DNA of 64,000 bases from Candidatus Omnitrophota bacterium (lineage in GTDB: Bacteria; Omnitrophota; Gorgyraeia; Gygaellales; JAQTUX01). The translations under genes and the position numbers were made by a program. Numbering within the stretch: position 1 is the first letter of the stretch; the number at the start of each line of letters is the position of its first letter. The stretch spans positions 62,001-126,000 of the forward strand of contig JAQTUX010000001.1 of assembly GCA_028707125.1 (NCBI GenBank). Direction: 5' to 3'. Shown here piece after piece: positions 58,220 through 64,000 of this stretch. The notes under the pieces are model-generated. The model was given only the letters and a program-made list of their open reading frames with translations, did no database searches and was not told the DNA's origin.

Positions 58220-59642
58220 TTTTGCCCTTATTTAAAACCGTTGTTTTGTTTACAGGCCGCCTGCCGCGCCTTAGCCTTATATGAGGGACCGCCCCCAGAA
58301 CAGACAGCCCCAGGTAGCGCTCAACGTCCTCTATGGTCCTGACGGTGGTGTCCATTGCCTCGCGCATCAATGCCAGCATGATGCCGACGAGAAAACCCAT
58401 GGCTGAGGCGCCGGATACGGGCAGGCGCGCCGGCTGCGCGGTCTCAACCGGCAGGGAGGCCGGCTCAATGATCTTAACGTTTACCGTCCCCCTTACTTCT
58501 TCCTCAAGGCTGACCTCTTTTAATTTTCTCAGGATGTTTTCGTATATATCCCTGTTCAAATTTACCTCTTTTTGCAGGCGCAGCAACCGGGATTGATCCA
58601 CGCCGGACTCGGGCCTCTTCTGATAAGCGCCCACAACCTCTTCTAAATTACTGAGGGTCTGGATATCCGAAGTCAGGCTGTTGGCGGCGGCTTCCAACTC
58701 GTCCCTTATCTGATCCCGCACCAAATCAATTTCGGATTTTACGCGGATTATCTCCGGGTGTTTCTCTTTATAAACCTGGCTCAGGGCGTTCAGTTCATTA
58801 TCCTTGTCCAGAAGTTTCTGTTTCAGGCCGACATTGACGGTGTAAACGCTGCCTAACTTCTCCGAAACAAACGTGAGGGCCTGTATGATATCGCTCTCTG
58901 TAATTTCCCTCAAGGACTTCAGTGTGGATTCCTTCTCCGACTTTTCCTTCTTGATGCGCAGGAGTTCATCCTTTATGTTTTCTTCCGTCTCAATATTCAG
59001 CTCCTTCGGGATACCTGTCTGTACGCCGGATTCCTGCTTAAATCGCTCAAGCGCGTCCTCCGATTCATCCACCTTCTCCCTTGCCTTACGCACCTGCTCT
59101 ACCAGATTGGAATAGATATTTTTAACGATGGAGTCGCGCTCCCGTTTTTTAATATCAACGAATGCCTCGGAGACAGCGTTCGCCATATCCATTGCCGCGC
59201 GCGGATTCCTGTCTGTGGCGTTTATGGCGATCACGCTGCTTAACGCCGCGGCCCTTCTAGATTCCTGGATAGGGGCGATCTCTATCGACTTCTGTATCCG
59301 TTCAACGGCGGGCTCTTTATCCCGCACCCAGCCCAGGATCTCCGCGGCCCTTTCGGCAACGATGCGGCTGCGCAATAATTCATACTGCGCCTGAAGGAAA
59401 GAGGAAGGCTGCAGGCCCCAGGAATCTTCCTTGACGGCCGGCTGCCTGCCCATAAACGGCTCCATCTCCACAAACGGCGGCTCCACTGTAATCTTCGCGG
59501 TGGCAACGTAGAGCGGCACCACCTTCTTCTGAAAATATCCGGCTATGGACGCCGCGATGACTACCGAGGCGATAATCCAGCCCTTTCTTTTCAGCAGTAT
59601 CCGCGCGTAATCACCGAGGCCTGCTTTTGGCGGTATAGGCAT
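58203..59642 (-). CDS. Wzz/GumC-like chain-length determinant
   Basis: A 479-residue polysaccharide co-polymerase. Membrane segments flank (about 20-40 and 405-425) a large periplasmic coiled-coil domain (RKAREKVDESEDALERFKQE, LKQKLLDKDNELNALSQVYK). The GNVR-type C-terminal part holds VNLNRDIYENILRKLKEVS and NVKIIEPASLPVETAQPARL with the Pro-rich segment. The C-terminal RRPVNKTTVLN tail faces the cytoplasm for kinase contact. It lies 3 nt after the Wza-like gene. Confidence 0.9.
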   Translation of the reverse strand: MPIPPKAGLGDYARILLKRKGWIIASVVIAASIAGYFQKKVVPLYVATAKITVEPPFVEMEPFMGRQPAVKEDSWGLQPSSFLQAQYELLRSRIVAERAAEILGWVRDKEPAVERIQKSIEIAPIQESRRAAALSSVIAINATDRNPRAAMDMANAVSEAFVDIKKRERDSIVKNIYSNLVEQVRKAREKVDESEDALERFKQESGVQTGIPKELNIETEENIKDELLRIKKEKSEKESTLKSLREITESDIIQALTFVSEKLGSVYTVNVGLKQKLLDKDNELNALSQVYKEKHPEIIRVKSEIDLVRDQIRDELEAAANSLTSDIQTLSNLEEVVGAYQKRPESGVDQSRLLRLQKEVNLNRDIYENILRKLKEVSLEEEVRGTVNVKIIEPASLPVETAQPARLPVSGASAMGFLVGIMLALMREAMDTTVRTIEDVERYLGLSVLGAVPHIRLRRGRRPVNKTTVLNKGKNEPGK

Positions 59643-59645
59643 CGC

Positions 59646-60242
59646 TTAAAACACCCTCCTGGTTACCACTACTATATCGTCCTGCTGTATGGGCACATCC
59701 GCTTCCGCGCCCTTGATAACATTATTAATATTAACCCTTATCCTCTTCTCTCTGCCGGCCACCCTTCTTTTAACGTAAACTATCTGGGAGGCGTAATCCG
59801 TCATCCCTCCGGAAAGAGTGATCGCCTTAAGCACGGTGAGATTACCCTCTATCTTATAGGCGCCCGGCTGCCTGACCTCTCCATAAACGTAAAACTGCCT
59901 GTCTGTTTTTGGCCTGTCAACGGCTACCGTAACAAAAGGGTCTACGATATAATCCTTGCCCAAAAGATACGTAAGATACTCTTTCAGCTGCGCGATGGTC
60001 AGCCCCTCCACCTTAAGCTCTCCCAGAAGGGGAAAGGTGATGTTCCCTGTCTCATCCACAACCAACTGCTGCGTCAGGTCCTGGTGCCTCCATACGCTTA
60101 TGGAGAGGGCGTCGCCTCTTTGAAGCACGTAGTCCTGGTCAATGTCTCCCTGGCCCTGGATATCCGGGCCATCCTCCGCGGCGGCAAAGACACTAACGAA
60201 AACCAGCGAAACAACAATGAGGGGCATCATCCTTCTGCGCAT
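59646..60242 (-). CDS. Wza-like polysaccharide export protein (Poly_export/SLBB)
   Basis: A 198-residue periplasmic or outer-membrane export protein. Signal peptide PLIVVSLVFVSVFAAAEDG without a lipobox Cys. The Poly_export domain begins DYVLQRGDALSISVWRHQDL and includes VDETGNITFPLLGELKVEGL; one SLBB domain follows (FYVYGEVRQPGAYKIEGNLT, VLKAITLSGGMTDYASQ). E. coli Wza is twice as long. This short single-SLBB type is seen with GumC-type systems. The adjacent barrel may replace the outer-membrane helix part. Confidence 0.92.
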   Translation of the reverse strand: MRRRMMPLIVVSLVFVSVFAAAEDGPDIQGQGDIDQDYVLQRGDALSISVWRHQDLTQQLVVDETGNITFPLLGELKVEGLTIAQLKEYLTYLLGKDYIVDPFVTVAVDRPKTDRQFYVYGEVRQPGAYKIEGNLTVLKAITLSGGMTDYASQIVYVKRRVAGREKRIRVNINNVIKGAEADVPIQQDDIVVVTRRVF

Positions 60243-60244
60243 AA

Positions 60245-61678
60245 TTAAAAATCTCCTCGTAATTCTACGCTATAGGTATTCCTGATATACTTATCGTTAA
60301 AATGCAGGGGCGCCCTTATCGCGTCCAGGGTATAGCCTAAACCCAGATTCAGCCAGTCGCTCAGCCTGTAATTCAAGCCGGCGGTAACGGTATATATGTG
60401 CTTGGTTCTGCTATCTTCTTCGTGGCCCGCGGTAACGCCGTCTGCCGGATAGTACTCGTGCCTGTAATTAGGGTTTATTCTGGCTGAAAGCCCATTCAAA
60501 AAATAGTGGTTCAGGCTGAACCCAACCTCATTACTCACGTAGCTTCTATAGTGGTTGCTGATGGCCTTTCTGTCCATCCAGATGTAATCCATGCTTATGT
60601 CTGTGAACGGCGAGATCCTGTGATACAGGTCAAACCTGGCCTTATAATAAAATTCACTGTTAACAAGCGACTCTGTCGTATTCTTTTTATTTATGGCATC
60701 ATAGTCAAAACGTCCGGTTAATTTCGTAAGAGGAGAAAGATCGCGCCTGAAACCGAAAAACCAATCCCTCTCTCGTTCGTCGTTCCTGCCCCAGCTTCTT
60801 TCATCGAACAGTCTATAGCTAAACCCCATAAGCAGCGAGGTAGTCGGATCAAAATACCGCTCAAAGTCAAAATCTATCCGCTCTGTCTGGCTTTCATACT
60901 CTTGCACAGCGGCAGAGATATCTTCATGCTGCATCCTAAGGTGCAGCAGATTATGCCTGCCGCCGGGCATATAAGTCAATATGCTGGTAGTCGCATTTCT
61001 GTCTTTCCTCCGCTTGCGCTTATTGGAGATGGACTGTTCGCTAAAATTGGTGTCGAACACGCCCAGGTCGCTTGTCCTGACATACTCATGGGTAAGCTCC
61101 CAGTTGAATATATCCGACGGACGGTAAAGCGAAGTGGCCCTGAAGGTCTGCTCTCTCTCGCTGGTGGTCCGGTTCGGGAAATGCCTGTAATTATGCGCGT
61201 AGTTTGCCTCCAGATAGCTCTGCCCCCGCGGCAGGCGCAGATAATACGCGTAATTCAGGCGCGGCACCATATCGCTTTTTTCATTATCGGGGAACTGGTA
61301 AACATTATCGTCGTATTTCAGTTCCGTAACGACGCTGGTACGCAGCTGCGCCCTGCCGAAGCCAAAGCGATTCAACAATCCTTCCGGCCTGCTCTGCTCT
61401 TCTGTTCGCGCTGTCTGCGCCTCCGCGCCATCAGCGCCTCTGGAGGCAGCGTAAACCAGCGCCTCCTGCTGGGCGATCTCTCTCAACGCCGACTCCTCTT
61501 CTGTAATGCGCGCCTGCAAATGGTCCAACGCCTCTGTGGCAGCAAGCATACGCCTGAGGCGCGCCCTCTCATCTACGGACGCCTCTGCCAGCGTAGCGCA
61601 ACTCAAAAAGGCCGCCATAGAAAACATGGCCAAGATCCGGCCGCGGCTATTCCGGTTGATAATAAAGGTAAAATCCAT
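60245..61678 (-). CDS. Outer-membrane beta-barrel protein of the polysaccharide locus
   Basis: About 477 residues: a signal peptide (FSMAAFLSCATLAEA), a coiled coil (RLRRMLAATEALDHLQARITEEESALREIA), then a barrel from about 115 to the end with alternating amphipathic strands (LRTSVVTELKYDDNVYQF, SYLEANYAHNYRHFP, DFDYDAINKKNTTESLVNSE) and a C-terminal aromatic-ended strand NTYSVELRGDF. It resembles the BBP2-like/OMP_b-brl family found with exopolysaccharide genes. Role: outer-membrane conduit or anchor. ATG at 61678 chosen; a 31-nt overlap with the previous gene remains. Confidence 0.82.
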   Translation of the reverse strand: MDFTFIINRNSRGRILAMFSMAAFLSCATLAEASVDERARLRRMLAATEALDHLQARITEEESALREIAQQEALVYAASRGADGAEAQTARTEEQSRPEGLLNRFGFGRAQLRTSVVTELKYDDNVYQFPDNEKSDMVPRLNYAYYLRLPRGQSYLEANYAHNYRHFPNRTTSEREQTFRATSLYRPSDIFNWELTHEYVRTSDLGVFDTNFSEQSISNKRKRRKDRNATTSILTYMPGGRHNLLHLRMQHEDISAAVQEYESQTERIDFDFERYFDPTTSLLMGFSYRLFDERSWGRNDERERDWFFGFRRDLSPLTKLTGRFDYDAINKKNTTESLVNSEFYYKARFDLYHRISPFTDISMDYIWMDRKAISNHYRSYVSNEVGFSLNHYFLNGLSARINPNYRHEYYPADGVTAGHEEDSRTKHIYTVTAGLNYRLSDWLNLGLGYTLDAIRAPLHFNDKYIRNTYSVELRGDF

Positions 61679-63035
61679 CCGCACCATCCGGAGAATCCCA
61701 TTGTACAGCGCTCAAAAATACATGCTCATTGTCAGAATAAACAAACCCCGGCTTTAAAACAAGAGAGAGACTGCCTTCTTTGGGGTCAAGGACAGAGGGC
61801 AGTACAACGTACTGATTCTTGTTTCTGCTTATGAACCCCTGCCCCTTGGCGAACAGTGTGCCCTGGGCCTTCAAAACTGCCGCCGGGACCTCTCCTGTTA
61901 CCTTATCCACGGGTTTTCTCAGCCGCCTTGCGCTGATCTGAGGGTTGGCTACCTCTTCAGGGGTATCAAGCTTACTCCGCATAACAATGTCACCGCTGCG
62001 CAAATCCATGGGGTCGGTCCTGATCCTGGATTTGTATACGCGTAAATCATATACGTATGAGTTGGAAGGGAACTGCCCGGTTTGCGACTGCGCCCCTATC
62101 CAGATATTGTTAAAAAACCCTGCTTCGCCCCACCTTCCTTCGGCGCTGCCCACCTCTACATTATTGATAAACATGCGTATGCTCTTGCTGCCCGGCAGCC
62201 GGGCGGTATTTGAATAAGAAATACTGACCTCCAGATTCTGGTTAGGGTCAAATGACGCGGGCCACTCTACCTTACGGCCCTTTAGCGAGCCATTCTCATA
62301 TACCACAAACACAAGCCTGCCCCGTTCCGCTCCGATTTGTGCCGGCATATCCAGAGGATATATATGAGTGGCGTCTGTGAGTATCGGCTCTGCCGGGCCT
62401 ATGGCGCCTGCCAGGTCTTTGATGGTATCCCTTGCCTGCGCGAGATACACGGCTCTTCGAGAAGGACCTTGCGGCACCAACAGCTTCTCATCCTCCATCC
62501 TTTGCCTGAGCACCCGCACGTGATCATCCACCGCCTCTCGCGCCCCTCTGTGGTAATGGAGGTCTACAAGACGATCTGAGTCCGCGTCGACGTATGGCTG
62601 TTTAAAAGGACAGACGGGTATCTCGCCTTCAAAGTTAACCGCCTGCAACAACTCCTGTATGCCGGGCCATTTGCCTTGCCGCTTGAACATGCTGAACCAC
62701 GCCTCATTGATCCTGTAAATGTTCTGCGCGCACCTGTCGGCATCGTTTATGGCTGCCCGCTTAATGCCTCTGGCCTGTATCATCACCGTGGAGAACCTGC
62801 CTATGGTCAGTATCCTCGCGGGCTGCCAGCCGTCGAGAGGCTCGATCCCATGGTGCCTTAAAACAGATATGTAGTCGGCATCTTTGGGTTCGGGCGGAAG
62901 GTCTTTATCATACCCGGCCGCCTTAACGATCATCTCGGCAAACTCGCTTTCGCTGATCCTGCTGAACTCATCCTGCGCCGACACACCGTAAGAAAACAGT
63001 AACTGCAAAACCAGAATCAAAATACCTGTCTTCAT
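61647..63035 (-). CDS. Exported LamG-like protein of the polysaccharide locus
   Basis: A 462-residue protein I cannot assign to a named family. Signal peptide LVLQLLFSYGVSA. The first 200 residues are helical and charged and hold two Cys (DRCAQNIY, VCPFKQPY) flanking a DADSDRLVDLHYH segment. Residues about 225-345 look like a LamG/concanavalin-type jelly roll (LVFVVYENGSLKGRKVEWP, ISYSNTARLPGSKSIRMFIN, NIWIGAQSQTGQFPSNSYV). It may bind the exported glycan. Coupled to the PilZ gene by a 4-nt overlap. Confidence 0.75.
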   Translation of the reverse strand: MKTGILILVLQLLFSYGVSAQDEFSRISESEFAEMIVKAAGYDKDLPPEPKDADYISVLRHHGIEPLDGWQPARILTIGRFSTVMIQARGIKRAAINDADRCAQNIYRINEAWFSMFKRQGKWPGIQELLQAVNFEGEIPVCPFKQPYVDADSDRLVDLHYHRGAREAVDDHVRVLRQRMEDEKLLVPQGPSRRAVYLAQARDTIKDLAGAIGPAEPILTDATHIYPLDMPAQIGAERGRLVFVVYENGSLKGRKVEWPASFDPNQNLEVSISYSNTARLPGSKSIRMFINNVEVGSAEGRWGEAGFFNNIWIGAQSQTGQFPSNSYVYDLRVYKSRIRTDPMDLRSGDIVMRSKLDTPEEVANPQISARRLRKPVDKVTGEVPAAVLKAQGTLFAKGQGFISRNKNQYVVLPSVLDPKEGSLSLVLKPGFVYSDNEHVFLSAVQWDSPDGADGFYLYYQPE

Positions 63036-63466
63036 ATCGCACCGCCATCCTTTCTAAAAACGCGCTTCAGATACGCGAGCCATCTGCCGACCCTGAAGCT
63101 CCATAGTCCTTCGCGTTCTGTTTTGTTTATGAAACTTATGTAATCCAAAACATCCTTGCGGTCATCTTCGCCTATTTCTAAAAACCTCGCGCCGACATCA
63201 AACAGGTCGGTGCCCTTGACAGGCCTCGCCCAGACGGTCTTCAGGCGCGCCTTTATTGACTTGCCGAACACCGGCATATTAATTTCTATCTCAAGATTTT
63301 GCCCGATGGTGAGAGGATCTTTAACGCGGAGCAGGAGCCCGTCTAAGCTGATGTTGCGAGACACAGAGGCAACCGGCATTGTTGACTCGGATGCCCCCTG
63401 AGGCCTGTATTTGACAAGGAAATAGATCGGCGTGCGGGGAAACTGCCTTTTATTCTGCTTTTTCAT
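63032..63466 (-). CDS. PilZ-domain protein, first gene of the exopolysaccharide operon
   Basis: A 144-residue single PilZ domain. RxxxR (RQFPR, about 7-11) and NxSxxG (RNISLDGLLLRV) are both present, so it should bind cyclic-di-GMP. The end is basic and amphipathic (SFRVGRWLAYLKRVFRKDGG), suggesting membrane contact. As the first gene before export components it may control polymer export by c-di-GMP, as in other PilZ-regulated exopolysaccharide systems. Confidence 0.88.
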   Translation of the reverse strand: MKKQNKRQFPRTPIYFLVKYRPQGASESTMPVASVSRNISLDGLLLRVKDPLTIGQNLEIEINMPVFGKSIKARLKTVWARPVKGTDLFDVGARFLEIGEDDRKDVLDYISFINKTEREGLWSFRVGRWLAYLKRVFRKDGGAI

Positions 63467-63484
63467 ATCATACCTTAATCTCTT

Positions 63485-63513
63485 ATTCTATTGATAGTTA
63501 TATTGTTTGTCAA
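63485..63513 (-). promoter_or_regulatory. Promoter of the exopolysaccharide operon
   Basis: TTGACA (63513-63508), a 17-nt spacer and TAGAAT (63490-63485) on the minus strand. The start near 63478 gives a leader of about 12 nt with AAGG before the PilZ gene. It is divergent from dnaA. Confidence 0.72.
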
Positions 63514-63541
63514 TTTATATTATGAATAAAACGCCTTGTTT

Positions 63542-63631
63542 CTCGTCTGTCGGTCGCGGTTGCGCCGCTCGTATCGTTTTACGTTATACGCATAACGTAA
63601 CCAGCCGCGCAACCGTCCAACGTTAGACGAG
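63542..63631. repeat. 90-nt tripartite palindrome upstream of dnaA
   Basis: Nested arms: CTCGTCT/AGACGAG (63542-63548/63625-63631), CGGTTGCGC/GCGCAACCG (63557-63565/63607-63615) and TTACGTTAT/ATAACGTAA (63579-63587/63592-63600) around an ACGC loop. It lies between divergent promoters, so it is not a terminator of either gene. Function unknown. Confidence 0.65.
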
Positions 63632-63645
63632 TTTTAAATTTCTGC

Positions 63646-63673
63646 TTGCAAATAACAACATCTTTGTTATAAT
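63646..63673 (+). promoter_or_regulatory. Promoter of dnaA
   Basis: TTGCAA (63646-63651), a 16-nt spacer and a perfect TATAAT (63668-63673). The start near 63681 gives a leader of about 100 nt that includes the DnaA-box-like sites, so DnaA could autoregulate. Confidence 0.7.
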
Positions 63674-63749
63674 GGTGATGTTTTCAAAAACAACGGGGAT
63701 TTTTACGTATCGTATGGCGGTTCTTGTTTATTTTCCCCTGTTAATAATC

Positions 63750-63767
63750 TGTGGATTCTGTGGATAA
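63750..63767. promoter_or_regulatory. DnaA boxes upstream of dnaA
   Basis: TGTGGATAA (63759-63767) is a perfect reverse-complement DnaA box (TTATCCACA). TGTGGATTC (63750-63758) is directly adjacent with two mismatches. A third TGTGGATAT lies in dnaA at 63992-64000. Spacing of 9 nt between the first two suggests cooperative binding. Confidence 0.7.
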
Positions 63768-63778
63768 TTTATAACGAT

Positions 63779-64000
63779 ATGGGCACTTCTCCCCTTGTAG
63801 CAGCCTGGGAACAGGCAAGACAGATAATTAAGCATAATATAGGCCAATCCGCGTTTGACACCTGGCTTGAACCCTTACAGGCGAAGTCAAAAGACAAAAC
63901 GTTGATTACGTTAGAGGCCCCGGACGTCTTTTTTAAAGAATGGGTGTCCCAGCGCTATCTCGGGATAATCAAGGATTCTCTCGTAAAAATCTGTGGATAT
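63779..64000 (+). CDS. dnaA: Chromosomal replication initiator DnaA (N-terminus only)
   Basis: The first 74 residues are visible before the window ends. They form DnaA domain I: AAWEQARQIIKHNIGQSAFD, then TWLEPLQAKSKDKTLITLEA, followed by FFKEWVSQRYLGIIKDSL, with the typical W...W(L)xPL pattern and the FV.D.(W)I...Y-like end. ATG at 63779 is the only in-frame ATG start. No strong Shine-Dalgarno precedes it. DnaA boxes and a TATAAT promoter lie upstream. Confidence 0.93.
   Translation, partial: MGTSPLVAAWEQARQIIKHNIGQSAFDTWLEPLQAKSKDKTLITLEAPDVFFKEWVSQRYLGIIKDSLVKICGY

Larger units (their letters stand above)
63467..63778. other. Divergent exopolysaccharide/dnaA intergenic region (probable origin)
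   Basis: This 312-bp gap contains, left to right, the PilZ-operon promoter (63485-63513), a large imperfect palindrome (63542-63631), a dnaA promoter (63646-63673) and DnaA-box-like sites (63750-63767). The stretch 63674-63749 is AT-rich with no feature I can support. It is the best candidate for oriC in the window. Confidence 0.6.

Noticed and set aside
63542-63631. Integron attC site
   Set aside because: GTCCAAC next to GTTAGAC resembles attC core boxes, but the partner end reads GTCTGTC and lacks the required AAC/GTT box. No integrase or cassette structure is present.

Overview
The window reads as a Gram-negative bacterial chromosome segment from a little-studied lineage. My best guess is Candidatus Omnitrophota or a near neighbour. 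That is inferred from gene content and odd domain fusions, not from a marker-gene tree. An outer membrane is supported by LptE-like and BamD-like proteins, a Wza-type export protein, a sulphur-poor beta-barrel and an Omp85-like barrel. The right end holds the replication origin region: dnaA starts at 63779, preceded by DnaA boxes. Almost every gene left of it lies on the minus strand, so it is transcribed in the direction the leftward fork would travel.

Layout, left to right. 1-3.2 kb: MarR and PadR regulators, accA, an L,D-transpeptidase and a PAP2-like protein (minus). 3.2-5.4 kb: spoVG-yraN-comM (plus). 5.4-6.1 kb: an AT-rich REP-associated tyrosine transposase with its own palindromes, whose right end now encodes the tail of rlmN. 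6-8.5 kb: rlmN and a GT39 glycosyltransferase. 8.6-12.5 kb: an MFS carrier coupled to an acyl-ligase/ACP/acyltransferase fusion, probably lysophospholipid recycling. 12.5-20.2 kb: an operon of an EF-G paralogue, a GTPase-less YchF-like protein, purH, folC, mnmE and folE. 20.3-22.6 kb: an ATP-grasp ligase and a KamA-type aminomutase behind a promoter and an attenuator-like hairpin. 22.6-36.8 kb: HAD, PAC2, YbgC, an M1 peptidase-barrel fusion, an EndoIII-like protein, a PilZ/glycosidase-like membrane protein, a transglutaminase lipoprotein, pabC, pabB, a DnaQ-WYL fusion and a YkgJ-DUF2156 fusion. rpsT (plus) follows.

37-55.6 kb is a long minus-strand housekeeping block. In transcription order it is rpmH-yidD-yidC-jagN, parA-parB-ndk, yicC-gmk-rpoZ-coaC, three tRNAs (Cys, Leu, Val), thrS-infC-rpmI-rplT, a potassium uptake set (two TrkA, a 52-residue membrane protein, TrkH), an OB-fold-like protein, pheS-pheT, bamD, lptE and holA. 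55.7-63.5 kb is an exopolysaccharide export operon (PilZ protein, LamG-like protein, barrel, Wza, Wzz, tyrosine kinase, Wzy with TPRs) sitting between rpmH and dnaA.

The most striking signal is a four-copy intergenic module at 14.4, 33.2, 41.3 and 45.8 kb. Each copy has two 20-nt hairpins with mutually complementary tetraloops, one copy shows compensatory stem changes, and each copy abuts the Shine-Dalgarno of the next gene. Other notable signals are a 37-bp double-parS palindrome over the parA transcription start, repeated TATAAT-N8/9-ATG spacing suggesting leaderless mRNAs, an AUU-initiated infC, absence of rnpA beside rpmH, and several non-standard fusions or domain losses.
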